64,000 nucleotides of DNA from Roseiarcus sp036513315 (GCA_036513315.1 DATBZF010000033.1:62001-126000); one strand, 5' to 3'. Counted from the stretch's first letter, positions 45,460-54,517 are shown. A program made the numbers and translations. Notes: generated by a model not told the origin, from the letters alone.

Positions 45460-46032
45460 ATGAAAAATCTCGATTTCCGCACCACCGCGCTTGTCCTCAT
45501 CGACCTGCAGAAGGGCATACTCGGCATGCCTCTCGCGCCGCGCTCCGGCGCCGACGTGCTCGCCGCCGGCGAAACCCTCGCGCGGCGCTTCCGCGCCGCC
45601 GGCGCGCCGGTCGCACTGGTGCGGGTCGCCTGGGCGCCCGATTATGCCGATGCGCCGCGCCAGAAAGTGGATCAGGCGCCGCCGCGGCCGGAAGGCGGAT
45701 TGCCAGCCGCCTGGAGCGAATATGCCGACGGTCTCGCGCAGCCGGGCGACATTCTCATCGTCAAGCGCCATTGGGGCGCGTTCCACGGCACCGAATTGGA
45801 TCTGCAGCTTCGACGCAGAGGCGTGACGACGATCGTGCTCGGCGGCGTCGCGACCAATTTCGGCGTCGAATCGACCGCCCGCCAGGCCTGGGAGCTCGGC
45901 TATGAAGTGATCCTGATCGAGGACGCCGCGACCAGCATGTCGGCCGAATTGCACGACATGGCGATCCGCCATATCTTTCCGCGCATCGCGCGCGTGGCGA
46001 TGTGCGACGGCGTCGGTCTGTCGGCCGCCTGA
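45460..46032 (+). CDS. Isochorismatase-family hydrolase
   Basis: A 190-residue cysteine-hydrolase-fold protein. The Asp of the triad is in LVLIDLQKG (residue about 14) and the Lys in LIVKRHWGAF near residue 107. The position of the nucleophilic Cys is Gly (GGVATNFGVESTARQA), as in true isochorismatases of the EntB type, so an amidase mechanism is unlikely. Start ATG at MKNLDF; it is preceded by a long leader that contains the TetR operators. The AbrB transporter gene follows after 10 bp. Confidence 0.88.
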   Translation: MKNLDFRTTALVLIDLQKGILGMPLAPRSGADVLAAGETLARRFRAAGAPVALVRVAWAPDYADAPRQKVDQAPPRPEGGLPAAWSEYADGLAQPGDILIVKRHWGAFHGTELDLQLRRRGVTTIVLGGVATNFGVESTARQAWELGYEVILIEDAATSMSAELHDMAIRHIFPRIARVAMCDGVGLSAA

Positions 46033-46042
46033 GGCTTTCGTC

Positions 46043-47146
46043 ATGACTTCGCAAACGGGCTGGAGGGAAGCGCGATCCCTGCGCGAGCGCGGCGTCGGCG
46101 TGCAATGGGCGGCGCTGCTGTTCCTGTCGGTCCTGTTCGTCCTGGCTCTTGAAGCCGCGCGGCTGCCGGCGGCGCTGCTGCTCGGGCCGATGGCGGCGGC
46201 GATCGTGATCGCGGCCGCCGAAGGGACCTTGCGCGTGCCGCCATGGCCCTTCTACGCCGCGCAGGGCGTGATTGGCTGCATGATCGCGCGCGTCTTCACG
46301 CCTTCGCTGCTTGGCGCGATGGTGAAAGACTGGCCGCTGTTCCTGGCGGCGGTGATCGCCGTAATTGCGGCGAGCAGCGCGCTCGGCTGGCTGCTGACGC
46401 GCTGGCGCGTCCTGCCCGGAACCACCGCCGTCTGGGGCTCTTCGCCGGGCGCCGCCACGGCGATGGTGCTGATGGCGGAGGCCTATGGCGCCGACGTGCG
46501 CCTCGTCGCGTTCATGCAATATTTGCGTGTCGTCATGGTCGCGATCGTCGCCTCGGCCGTCGCGCGGCTGTGGACGACGACTTCAGGCGGGGCGGCCGCA
46601 GAGGTCTTGTGGTTTCCACCTATCGCCTGGACGCCGTTCGTTGCAACTTTGGCGATCGCGGCCGTTGGCGTCATCGGCGGCGTTCTCCTGAAGATTCCAG
46701 CCGGTCCCCTGTTGGCGCCGCTCGCTATCGGCGCCGCGCTGCATGGCGGGGGCCTGGTGACGATCGAACTGCCGCCATGGCTGCTGGCGGCGAGCTATGC
46801 GATCGTCGGCTGGAGCATCGGTCTGCGCTTCACAAGGCCGATTTTGGTTCACGCTCTTCATGCGCTGCCGCGCGTGCTGGCCTCGATCCTGACGCTGATC
46901 GCCATCTGCGGCGGCTTCGCCTTCGCGCTCACGCAATGGGCCGGCATCGATCCGCTCACCGCCTATCTCGCCACCAGCCCTGGCGGCGCCGATACGGTGG
47001 CGATCATCTCGGGCTCGGCCAAAGTCGATGTGCCCTTCGTCATGGCGCTACAGACCGCCCGTTTCGTGATCGTGCTGCTGGTCGGTCCGGCGCTCGCGCG
47101 CTTCATCGCCGATCGACATGGCGGCGCGGCGCGGCGAGGGGCGTGA
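46043..47146 (+). CDS. AbrB-family (PF05145) membrane transporter
   Basis: A 367-residue integral membrane protein with about ten hydrophobic segments. It shows the internal duplication typical of the family: WGSSPGAATAMVLMAEAYGAD...MQYLRVVMV in the first half and ATSPGGADTVAIISGSAKVD...MALQTARFVIV in the second. The old name 'ammonia monooxygenase' for such proteins is misleading; they are probably transporters or permeases. It is coupled to the isochorismatase under TetR control, so it may export or import that enzyme's substrate or product. Confidence 0.88.
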   Translation: MTSQTGWREARSLRERGVGVQWAALLFLSVLFVLALEAARLPAALLLGPMAAAIVIAAAEGTLRVPPWPFYAAQGVIGCMIARVFTPSLLGAMVKDWPLFLAAVIAVIAASSALGWLLTRWRVLPGTTAVWGSSPGAATAMVLMAEAYGADVRLVAFMQYLRVVMVAIVASAVARLWTTTSGGAAAEVLWFPPIAWTPFVATLAIAAVGVIGGVLLKIPAGPLLAPLAIGAALHGGGLVTIELPPWLLAASYAIVGWSIGLRFTRPILVHALHALPRVLASILTLIAICGGFAFALTQWAGIDPLTAYLATSPGGADTVAIISGSAKVDVPFVMALQTARFVIVLLVGPALARFIADRHGGAARRGA

Positions 47147-47335
47147 AGAAAACGGGCGGTCTGCGCCAACCAATTTGAAAGGGCGCAAAATTCGCCTCTC
47201 CTGTCGCCCGTGAGTCGTTGTTGGAATCGCGCGTCGCGGCTATTTCGGCGGAGGGTAGCACGCTCTACAGATCGCGCGAGAAGCTCGTCGCATTGCGCCG
47301 GACGCGATCCATTGCTTTGCACATGCGGCGCGCAA

Positions 47336-47367
47336 AAGAAAAGGCCGGGAGGTTTCCCTCGCCGGCC
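47336..47367 (-). terminator. Intrinsic terminator for the WSPYTLVP protein gene
   Basis: Stem GGCCGG/CCGGCC with inner AGG/CCT and a short loop (47343-47367). On the minus strand it is followed by TTTTCTTTT. It lies about 40 bp past the stop of the small secreted-protein gene. A second GC-rich stem, CGCCGCG/CGCGGCG, is at 47383-47402. Confidence 0.8.
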
Positions 47368-47405
47368 GATGTTTGCGAAATCCGCCGCGTCCTAGCGCGG
47401 CGTCT

Positions 47406-47666
47406 TCATTTCGACTGAGGCACGAGCGTGTAAGGCGACCAGCTAGGCGCATTGCTGTTGGGGACAGTCATGGCGGCGCTGTCGACCATCGCTGCGCGCG
47501 CTTCGTAAGCCGGGGCGCTGACCGGATATGCGGTGGGCGATGAAGCGCCGGCCGGGACCAAGGTATAGGGCGACCAGGTCGGGGCGTTGGGATTGGCGGC
47601 GAAAGCGGCGCTCGCGCCAAGCGCGAGGGATAAGGCCGCGGTTCCGATCACAAGTATTTTACGCAT
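47406..47666 (-). CDS. Small secreted protein with duplicated WSPYTLVP motif
   Basis: An 86-residue protein with a signal peptide MRKILVIGTAALSLALGASA (cleaved after AFA). The mature part, about 63 residues, is two copies of the unit N-x-NAPxWSPYTLVP (NPNAPTWSPYTLVP at the N-terminus and NSNAPSWSPYTLVP at the C-terminus) joined by an Ala/Pro/Tyr-rich linker. GGAGG is ideally placed for this ATG, and too close for an in-frame ATG two codons earlier. It stands alone with its own terminator. Function unknown; likely periplasmic or extracellular. Confidence 0.8.
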   Translation of the reverse strand: MRKILVIGTAALSLALGASAAFAANPNAPTWSPYTLVPAGASSPTAYPVSAPAYEARAAMVDSAAMTVPNSNAPSWSPYTLVPQSK

Positions 47667-48221
47667 GGGCATTCCTCCATTTGATTTACGCCCCCTTGCG
47701 CAAATGATCGCCCTTGGCGCGCGCGCCGCCACTAAAGAAAATATTAGAATCGGGATTCCCCGCGCCGCGATTGCGATCGGGAATCATCCGGCGTGGCAGC
47801 GAATCGGCGTCGAAGGGTTGCCCTGTTCGCGCCTTTGATGCGCCGCAAAGAATCGACGATTCGCTATACAAAAGCTTGGTCGATCGGCGCCTCGCGGATC
47901 GCGCCTCGCCTCGACTTCCGCGCGCCATGTCGCATGCGACAGGGTGGATCGGTGAGGGGAATATTTCGGGCGAATGGCGCGCTGAACAATTATTGTTGAT
48001 CGCGTGCGCATGCATGCTTCCCGCGACCGCGCAACGGTATCGCTAAAGCGCGGCGGAGCGCATACCTGTCGACACAAGCACGAAGCGCCCCGCTACGCCA
48101 TGCAATCAATGATAGAATCCGTCTTCGGTCCTTCGTCTCATATGTCGTGAACGCGCGCGCTCTGGCAACAGACGCGCGAGACGGATAGGCTCCGCCAAAA
48201 CAAGGAACGGCGAGGGAAGAG
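47667..48221. other. 555-bp intergenic region without a supported gene
   Basis: The gap between the small secreted-protein gene and the MFS transporter. Overlapping short frames on both strands lack ribosome sites and recognisable protein features. The AT-rich stretch near 47730-47755 is a likely promoter area for the secreted-protein gene on the minus strand. No repeat seen in other gaps recurs here. Confidence 0.4.
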
Positions 48222-49553
48222 ATGTCCGAGCGGCTGAACGCGACGCAACGCCTGAAATGGGTCCAGCGCAGTGCGCTGGCCATGCTGGTGGTGGCGGGCG
48301 TGATCAATTACATCGACCGCGCCACTTTGGCGGTCGCCAATCCGCTGATCCGCGAGGACCTCGGCCTCTCCATCGCCGATATGGGTTATCTGCTGTCGGC
48401 GTTCCTGTGGTCCTACGCCTTCTCGCAATTGCCCACCGGCGCCATGGTCGACCGGCTGGGTCCGCGCATTCTGCTGACGATCGGCCTCTCTCTTTGGTCG
48501 CTTGCGCAGGTCCTCGGCGGATTGGTGCGGGGTTTCGGCGAGTTTTTCGGCGCCCGCATTCTGCTGGGCATCGGCGAGGCCCCGCAATTTCCGACGGGGG
48601 CGCGGGTCGTGCGCGATTGGTTCAACCAGCGCGATCGCGGCCTCGCCACCGGAATCTTCAACTGCGCCTCGTCGCTCGGCACGGCGATCGCCGTGCCGCT
48701 GCTGACCTTTCTGATGCTGGCGTTCGGCTGGCGCACGATGTTCATGATCATGGGAATCGCCGGCCTGGCGATGGCGGCGGTCTGGTGTTTCGCCTATCGC
48801 AATCCGCAGGAGCGCGCGCTGACGGCGGAGGAGAACGCCTATCGCACGCAGGGCGATCCGCCGGGGCAGCGGACCAAGGTCACGTTGCGCGAGTGGATGT
48901 TGCTGTTCCGCTTCCGCACCACCTGGGGCATGATTCTCGGCTATTTCGGTTGCATCTACCTGACCTGGATCTACACCGCCTGGCTGCCCGGCTATCTCGA
49001 GATCGAGCGGCATATGAGCGTGAAATTCACCGGCGTGGCGGCGGCCATTCCTTTCGCCTGGGGCGTCGTCGGCGGCGTCGTGGGCGGCTATCTCGCCGAC
49101 ATACTGGTGCGTCGCGGCGTCGCGCCGCTAAAAAGCCGGCGCTATCCCGCCGCGATCGCACTCACCGGTACGGCGCTCTGCACTGTGGCCGCCGCTTATG
49201 TCAGCAGCAATGTGCTGGCGATCGTCTTCATCTCGGCGTCGCTGTTCCTGGTCTATGTCACCAGCACCTGCGCCTGGGCGCTGAGCTCCGTCGCCGTGCC
49301 GACCAATTGCACCGCCTCGATCGGCGCGATGCAGAATTTCGGCGGCTATCTCGGCGGCGCGCTGGCGCCGACCGTCACCGGCATCATCGTGCAGCAGACC
49401 GGCTCTTTCGTGCCGGCCCTGGTGGTTGGCGCGCTGATCGGCGTGGCGTCGGCGGCGTCGTACCTCTTCATCGTCGACCAGCCGATCACGGCGGCGGATA
49501 TGGATGCGCTGTCCGATCCTGGGGCGATGGCGTTGCGAGCGGGGCGCGAATAA
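48222..49553 (+). CDS. MFS transporter, anion:cation symporter type
   Basis: A 443-residue major facilitator with twelve predicted membrane spans. Features: GVINYIDRATLAVANPLIREDLGLS in span 1 (the ACS-family INYxDR pattern), DRLGPR in the loop between spans 2 and 3, and GEAPQFPTGARVVRDWF after span 4, typical of glucarate, hexuronate, phthalate and related organic-anion importers. The substrate cannot be set from sequence. GGGAAGAG precedes the ATG. No catabolic partner gene is adjacent. Confidence 0.9.
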   Translation: MSERLNATQRLKWVQRSALAMLVVAGVINYIDRATLAVANPLIREDLGLSIADMGYLLSAFLWSYAFSQLPTGAMVDRLGPRILLTIGLSLWSLAQVLGGLVRGFGEFFGARILLGIGEAPQFPTGARVVRDWFNQRDRGLATGIFNCASSLGTAIAVPLLTFLMLAFGWRTMFMIMGIAGLAMAAVWCFAYRNPQERALTAEENAYRTQGDPPGQRTKVTLREWMLLFRFRTTWGMILGYFGCIYLTWIYTAWLPGYLEIERHMSVKFTGVAAAIPFAWGVVGGVVGGYLADILVRRGVAPLKSRRYPAAIALTGTALCTVAAAYVSSNVLAIVFISASLFLVYVTSTCAWALSSVAVPTNCTASIGAMQNFGGYLGGALAPTVTGIIVQQTGSFVPALVVGALIGVASAASYLFIVDQPITAADMDALSDPGAMALRAGRE

Positions 49554-49662
49554 TCAAAGGGAGCTTTGGGCTTGCGTGGGTCTGACAGACCGAATCGAAA
49601 GTCCGCGATGAAGGGCGCTCCGCTCGAACCTGGGCCTTCGAAGGTCACGCCACGGAATCGGC

Positions 49663-50169
49663 CTAAGGCGCCGGCATTGCGGCATAGGCGGCCGGCGGCA
49701 CAATGACGGAGACAGAAACGCTCGGTTTGTCTTTCGGTCCGAACGGCCCTGGCGTCTTGTTCTTCACCGGCGGCAGGCTTTGGAGATAGGCGACGATGGC
49801 CTTCGCGTCGTCGTTCGACAGACGCGAAAATCCCTGCCAGGGCATGGCACCCGAGAGAACTCTGCCGTCAGGACGCAAACCCATGGTTATCGCCCTGATG
49901 ATCTGCTCTGACGTCCAGCCGCCAAGGCCGGTCTCCTTGTCCGGCGTGAGGTTGGGTCCGACGGCGACGCCGTAGCCCGGCGCGCCAAAGCCGACGTCGG
50001 AGCCGCCGAGCATTCTGTTCGTATCGGGATTGCCGAGCAGGCCGCCCGGCGTGTGACAATCCGAACAGCCGGCGATACCCACGAGATAAGAGCCCCGTTC
50101 GATCAATCGATCGTCAGCGGCCGCTGGCCCGGCAAGCGAAATGAGCGCGAGCAGGCTGGGGCGCCACAT
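49663..50169 (-). CDS. Exported c-type cytochrome, monoheme
   Basis: A 168-residue protein with an N-terminal signal peptide (MWRPSLLALISLAGPAAA) and one heme-binding CSDCH near residue 34. The axial Met is probably in SGAMPWQGFSRLS near residue 112, the layout of class I cytochromes such as those of alcohol or aldehyde dehydrogenase complexes. GGAGA is correctly placed for this ATG, so longer in-frame starts are rejected. No dehydrogenase subunit is next to it, so its electron partner is unknown. Confidence 0.88.
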   Translation of the reverse strand: MWRPSLLALISLAGPAAADDRLIERGSYLVGIAGCSDCHTPGGLLGNPDTNRMLGGSDVGFGAPGYGVAVGPNLTPDKETGLGGWTSEQIIRAITMGLRPDGRVLSGAMPWQGFSRLSNDDAKAIVAYLQSLPPVKNKTPGPFGPKDKPSVSVSVIVPPAAYAAMPAP

Positions 50170-50445
50170 CGATTTCTCCATAGTGAGGACGAGCGGTCCC
50201 CTTTCGCCGGCGACCCGAATGGGTTCGTGCATCAGATACGGCCCCGGCCTCCTCAAGTTTCCGGTTGCGTGCTTATCGCCATCGGCAAAGGAGAAATTCT
50301 CGCCGCTATCGCCAGCCGGTCGATCCCCGCGCTATTGCGCGCCGCCGGCTGATTCATGGCGAAATCGACATTGCGCCCTCGCCAAGACGCGCAATCCCTG
50401 AAATTCTGTCGCCCTGTCGGCGCCCCCGCGCCAAAGAGGTCAATC

Positions 50446-51183
50446 ATGACGCAAGGTCTCATCATCGTAACGGGCGGCGGCCGCGGCATCGGCGCCGCCG
50501 TCTGCCGCAAGCTCGCCGCCGCCGGATATTCGGTCGCGGTCAATTACGCCGCCGACGCGGCCGCCGCCGAGGCGGTCGCAGCGGCGATTCGGGAAACGGG
50601 TGGGCGCGCCCAGGCGTTTCACGCCGACGTCGCCGATCCCGCCGCCGTGAAATCCCTGTTCGAAAATGCGGTCGACGCCCTCGGGGCGCTGGTGGGATTG
50701 GTTAACAATGCCGGCATCATCGGCGTCTCCGCGCGGATCGACGCGCAGGAGGCCGTCGATCTGGCCCGGCTGTTCGCGGTCAATGTGCTGGGGACCATGC
50801 ATTGCGCCAAAGAGGCGGTCCGCCGGCTGTCGACGCGCCATGGCGGCGCCGGCGGCGCCATCGTCAACGTCTCCTCCGTCGCCGCCCGGCTCGGCGGCCT
50901 TGCCGGCGGCGTGCCTTACGCGACTACCAAAGGCGCGATCGAAACCTTCACCAAGGGCCTCGCCAACGAGGTCGCGCGCGAAGGCATCCGCGTCAACGCC
51001 GTCGCGCCGGGCATGACCGCCACCGACATGTCATCCGCGGCGATGCGCGAGGCGGCGCTGGCCAGCCTGCCGATGGGCCGGGTCGGCGAGCCCGAGGAAA
51101 TCGCCGAGGGCATCGTCTGGTTGATGTCGCCAGCCGCCGCCTATGCGACCGGCACGGTGCTGACGATTTCCGGCGGGCGATAG
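50446..51183 (+). CDS. Short-chain dehydrogenase/reductase, FabG-like
   Basis: A 245-residue classical SDR. Cofactor motif VTGGGRGIGAAVCRKL, with NNAG in the middle, catalytic Ser in VNVSSVAARL and YxxxK as YATTK; it ends with TGTVLTISGGR. Residues after strand 2 (VNYAADAAA) suggest NADP(H). Similar to FabG and to glucose dehydrogenase-type SDRs; substrate unknown. The ATG at MTQGL is chosen over a longer frame. A WYL-domain regulator follows after 6 bp, so the two are likely cotranscribed. Confidence 0.92.
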   Translation: MTQGLIIVTGGGRGIGAAVCRKLAAAGYSVAVNYAADAAAAEAVAAAIRETGGRAQAFHADVADPAAVKSLFENAVDALGALVGLVNNAGIIGVSARIDAQEAVDLARLFAVNVLGTMHCAKEAVRRLSTRHGGAGGAIVNVSSVAARLGGLAGGVPYATTKGAIETFTKGLANEVAREGIRVNAVAPGMTATDMSSAAMREAALASLPMGRVGEPEEIAEGIVWLMSPAAAYATGTVLTISGGR

Positions 51184-51189
51184 GCCGCC

Positions 51190-51879
51190 ATGTCGCGCGC
51201 ACAACGTCTGCTCGATCTGATCCAGGTCCTGCGCCGCCACCGCCGTCCGGTCGCCGGCGCGGATCTGGCCCGCGAACTTGGCGTCAGCCTGCGCACGCTT
51301 TATCGCGACATCGCTTCGCTTCAGGCCCAGGGCGCCGATATCGCCGGCGAAGCGGGGCTTGGCTATATCCTGCGGCCAGGCTTCACGCTGCCGCCGCTGA
51401 TGTTCAATGTCGAGGAGATCGAGGCGCTGGCGCTTGGCTCACGCTGGGTGGCGGCGCGCGCCGATTCGCCGCTCGCCGCCTCGGCGCGCAACGCTCTGGC
51501 CAAGATCGGCGCGGTGCTGCCGCCAGACCTATCCGACCTCCTGGATTCCTCGACGTTACTCATCGGCCCTGGCGAGCGCATTGCCTTGGGCGACGCCGAA
51601 CTGCCGAGGATCAGGCAGGCGATCCGCGCCGAGCGCAAACTGAACGTCGCCTATGTCGATGCCGCCGGGGCGGCGACGCAACGGATGATCTGGCCTTTCG
51701 CGCTCGCCTTTTTCGATCGCACCCGCATGATCGTCGCCTGGTGCGAAACGCGCCAGGCGTTCCGCCATTTTCGCACCGACCGCATCAGCGCGATCGAAAC
51801 GATGACGGAGCGCTATCCGCGCCGCCGACCGGTGTTGATCAAGGAATGGCGCAAGCTAGAAGGCATCGGCGAAGCCTGA
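51190..51879 (+). CDS. YafY-type HTH-WYL transcriptional regulator
   Basis: A 229-residue regulator. The N-terminal DeoR-like helix-turn-helix (QRLLDLIQVLRRHRRPVAGADLARELGVSLRTLYRDI, about residues 5-42) is followed by a WYL domain (residues about 130-215), where the WYL signature is altered to AWCETRQAFRHFRTDRI. WYL domains bind ligands, often nucleic acids or nucleotides. It sits between the SDR and a VOC-family gene, and probably controls one or both. Confidence 0.9.
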   Translation: MSRAQRLLDLIQVLRRHRRPVAGADLARELGVSLRTLYRDIASLQAQGADIAGEAGLGYILRPGFTLPPLMFNVEEIEALALGSRWVAARADSPLAASARNALAKIGAVLPPDLSDLLDSSTLLIGPGERIALGDAELPRIRQAIRAERKLNVAYVDAAGAATQRMIWPFALAFFDRTRMIVAWCETRQAFRHFRTDRISAIETMTERYPRRRPVLIKEWRKLEGIGEA

Positions 51880-51947
51880 TGCGCTGCTGACAGAATCTGG
51901 CAGGCTTCGCCGCTATCAGGGGCCCCGGTCCAACCAGGGAGCCCGCT

Positions 51948-52316
51948 GTGAAAGACATCAATTTCATCCTCCTCTATGTCGAAAGCCCCAAGACGAGCGA
52001 AGCGTTTTACGCCGACATTCTCGGCCGGCCGGCCGCCGATTCCTCGCCGACTTTTGTGATGTTCGCGATGACGTCGGGCGTCATGCTCGGGCTCTGGAAA
52101 CGTGACGGCGTGGCGCCCGCCGCCAGTGCGCCGGGCGGCGCCGAAATCGCCTTCGCCGTCCCGAACGCCGAGGCGGTCGATGCGCAATGCGCGGATTGGC
52201 GCGGGCGCGGCCTGCCGATCGTCCAGTCGCCGACCGACATGGACTTCGGCCGCACGTTCGTTGCGCTCGATCCCGACGGCCATCGCCTGCGTGTCTTCGC
52301 GCCGGCCGGCGGGTGA
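51948..52316 (+). CDS. VOC-superfamily (glyoxalase/dioxygenase fold) protein
   Basis: A 122-residue single VOC domain, starting at GTG with AGGGAG upstream (VKDINFILLYVESPKTSEAFYADIL). The core pattern of two beta-alpha-beta-beta-beta units is visible, with FGRTFVALDPDGHRLRVFAP at the end. Relatives bind metal and act as glyoxalases, bleomycin-resistance proteins or dioxygenases; the function here is not set. It converges on mutL, with a hairpin array between. Confidence 0.85.
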   Translation: MKDINFILLYVESPKTSEAFYADILGRPAADSSPTFVMFAMTSGVMLGLWKRDGVAPAASAPGGAEIAFAVPNAEAVDAQCADWRGRGLPIVQSPTDMDFGRTFVALDPDGHRLRVFAPAGG

Positions 52317-52348
52317 ATGGACGTTTTGCGGGGGCCACATCGGCCCGT

Positions 52349-52482
52349 CGTCGTCAAGCGGCTAAGAAGCCGCTGCTACGCTGCGCTTCGGTCGCTTCGC
52401 GATGACGACGCCGGTCCGATGCGGCCTTTGGCCGATCAGCTGACCAAAGCCGGCCTTATGGCCGTCTTTGCGCAGCAAAGAC
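52349..52482. repeat. Array of five short hairpins
   Basis: Between the convergent VOC and mutL genes. CGTCGTCA/TGACGACG (52349-52410) encloses AGCGGCT/AGCCGCT. Then come CGGCC/GGCCG (loop TTT), the palindrome TCAGCTGA, CGGCC/GGCCG (loop TTAT) and GTCTTTGC/GCAAAGAC (52464-52482). They resemble the variable hairpins inside the palindromes at 11, 20.8 and 22.3 kb but lack those outer arms. It could also act in termination. Confidence 0.6.
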
Positions 52483-52515
52483 CATGGAAGGGCTCAGGCA
52501 CGTCGCTCTGTCGAG

Positions 52516-54309
52516 CTACCGCCGCCCGAACAGGCGCTCGATATCGGCGAGCTTCAGCTCGACATAGGTGGGGCGGCCATGGTTGCATTGGCCGGCGCCG
52601 GGCGTGCGCTCCATTTCGCGCAGCAGGGCGTTCATTTCCTCCGGCTTGAGCTTGCGTCCCGAGCGCACCGAATGGTGACAGGCGATGGTGGCGAGCCGAT
52701 GATCGAGGCGGCGCTCCAGCGACAGCGCGCCGTCTTCGGCGGCAAGATCGTCGGCGAGATCGCGCATCAGCAGGTTCTTGTCAGCCTCAGCCAGCAGCGT
52801 CGGAATCTCCCGCAACAGGATCGCGCCGGGGCCGAAGCCTTCGATGGCGAGGCCGAGCTCCTCGAGCGAGCCCGCATGTTCGACCAGCAGCGCGGCGGCA
52901 TCGGGATCGAGATCGACGACGATGGGGCTCAGCAGTATCTGGCGCTCGATGCCGCTCTCGGCGCGCTGGCGCTTCAGGCGTTCATAGACGATGCGTTCAT
53001 GGGCGGCGTGCTGATCGACGATGACGATGCCGTCGCCCGTTTGCGCGATGACATAAGCGTCGTGCACCTGCGCGCGGGCCGCGCCAAGCGGCGCCTGGAG
53101 ATCGGCCGTCGCCGGCGCCGCGACATTCGCCGCCGCGTTGGCGGCGGGGGCAAAATCAGCGAAGCTTTGCTGGGCGGCCTCCGCGAAGCCGGTTGGCGCA
53201 GAAGGCGACGCGCGCCAATCCCAGGGGCGGGAGAGTCGCGGTGCGGCGGGCGCAAACGCCGGCGCGCGCAAGGCGGCGATCGCGCCGCTGCCCCCGGTCG
53301 TGGCGGCCTGGTGAAGCGCGCCCTGCAGCGCCTGTTTGATCGCCCCGACGATCAGGCCGCGTACCAGCCCGGAGTCGCGAAAGCGCACTTCGGCCTTGGC
53401 GGGATGGACATTGACGTCGACGTCGCGCGGCTCGCATTCGAGAAACAGCGCGACGACCGCATGCCGGTCACGCGGGAGATAATCGAGATAGGCCGCGCGC
53501 AAGGCGCCGGCGAGCAGTTTGTCGCGCACCGCGCGGCCGTTGACGTAGAAATATTGCGTCAGCGCATTGGCCTTGCTGAACGTCGGCAGGCCGGCAAAGC
53601 CATTGAGGCGCACGCCCTCCCTTTCCGCGTCAATGGTGAGGCAGTTGGCGGCGAATTCCGAACCCAACGCCTGCCGCGCGCGCTCCAGGCGACCCGCCTC
53701 GCCGTCGGCGCAAGCCGGCCAGTCGAAGCTCGCGCCGATCTCGCTGGCGAAGGAGAAACGCGCCCGCGGATTGGCGAGCGCCAGTCGGCGCACGACATCG
53801 CCGGCGGCCTGCGCTTCACTGCGGTCGCTTTTCAGGAATTTCAAACGCGCTGGCGTCGCCGCGAAGAGATCGCGCGCCTCGATCCGCGTGCCCTGCGGTT
53901 GCGCGCAAGGCTGAACGGCGCCTCTGGCGCCGTCTTCGACGAGCAGCATGGCCGCCGCCTCGGCGCCGCGCGCGCGCGAACGAATCTCGAGGCGCGAAAC
54001 GGAAGCGATCGAAGGCAGCGCCTCGCCGCGAAAACCGAGCGTCGCAATATTGGTGAGATCGCCGTCGGGGATTTTCGACGTCGCGTGACGTTCGACTGCA
54101 AGCGCGAGGTCCGGCGCGCTCATGCCGGCGCCGTCGTCGACGACGCGGATGAGGCGGCGCCCGCCCGCTTCCACCGCGACATCGATGCGGGTCGCCCCCG
54201 CGTCGAGCGCGTTCTCCACCAGTTCCTTGACCGCCGCCGCCGGCCGCTCGATCACTTCGCCGGCGGCGATGCGGTCGATCAGCAAAGGATCAAGGCGGCG
54301 AATCGACAT
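52516..54309 (-). CDS. mutL: DNA mismatch repair protein MutL
   Basis: A 597-residue MutL linking MutS mismatch recognition to strand nicking. The N-terminal GHKL ATPase has IDRIAAGEVIERPAAAVKELVENALDAGAT, DDGAGM and GFRGEALPSI. The C-terminal domain carries VDQHAAHERIVYE, which matches the metal-binding endonuclease motif DQHA(x)2E(x)4E, plus ACHHSVRSG and CNHGRPT. It should therefore nick DNA itself, as in bacteria without MutH. The middle is an Ala/Pro-rich linker. It stands on the minus strand, downstream of the Gly/His-rich gene and its terminator. Confidence 0.97.
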   Translation of the reverse strand: MSIRRLDPLLIDRIAAGEVIERPAAAVKELVENALDAGATRIDVAVEAGGRRLIRVVDDGAGMSAPDLALAVERHATSKIPDGDLTNIATLGFRGEALPSIASVSRLEIRSRARGAEAAAMLLVEDGARGAVQPCAQPQGTRIEARDLFAATPARLKFLKSDRSEAQAAGDVVRRLALANPRARFSFASEIGASFDWPACADGEAGRLERARQALGSEFAANCLTIDAEREGVRLNGFAGLPTFSKANALTQYFYVNGRAVRDKLLAGALRAAYLDYLPRDRHAVVALFLECEPRDVDVNVHPAKAEVRFRDSGLVRGLIVGAIKQALQGALHQAATTGGSGAIAALRAPAFAPAAPRLSRPWDWRASPSAPTGFAEAAQQSFADFAPAANAAANVAAPATADLQAPLGAARAQVHDAYVIAQTGDGIVIVDQHAAHERIVYERLKRQRAESGIERQILLSPIVVDLDPDAAALLVEHAGSLEELGLAIEGFGPGAILLREIPTLLAEADKNLLMRDLADDLAAEDGALSLERRLDHRLATIACHHSVRSGRKLKPEEMNALLREMERTPGAGQCNHGRPTYVELKLADIERLFGRR

Positions 54310-54463
54310 GGGTCTTTCTCGGGCGGCGCGGGCGGCGATTTAAGCAGATTCTCCTGGCCGGCGGGGAGAAACAACGCCGGATGCGTCGCAGCGCTTAAAT
54401 GGGGGCGCAGCCGGCAAATGAAATGCGCCCGGACATTTCAGGCCGCAGCCCTTGAAACAAAAA

Positions 54464-54486
54464 CGCCCGGCTGATTGAGCCGGGCG
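54464..54486 (-). terminator. Intrinsic terminator after the Gly/His-rich gene
   Basis: A perfect 9-bp stem CGCCCGGCT/AGCCGGGCG with a five-base loop. The minus-strand continuation is TTTTTGTTTC. It lies about 32 bp beyond the stop of the gene at 54518-54925. Confidence 0.88.
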
Positions 54487-54517
54487 CGCTAATCTTGCAA
54501 TTCATCTCTATGACGGA

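Noticed and set aside
48257..49585. 442-codon frame overlapping the MFS gene in another frame
   Set aside because: Same-strand frame shift of the transporter gene; no hydrophobic pattern, whereas the true frame has twelve membrane spans.
52468..54474. 668-codon open frame opposite mutL
   Set aside because: Arg/Ala/Gly-rich shadow of mutL; no recognisable domains, and it runs through the hairpin array.
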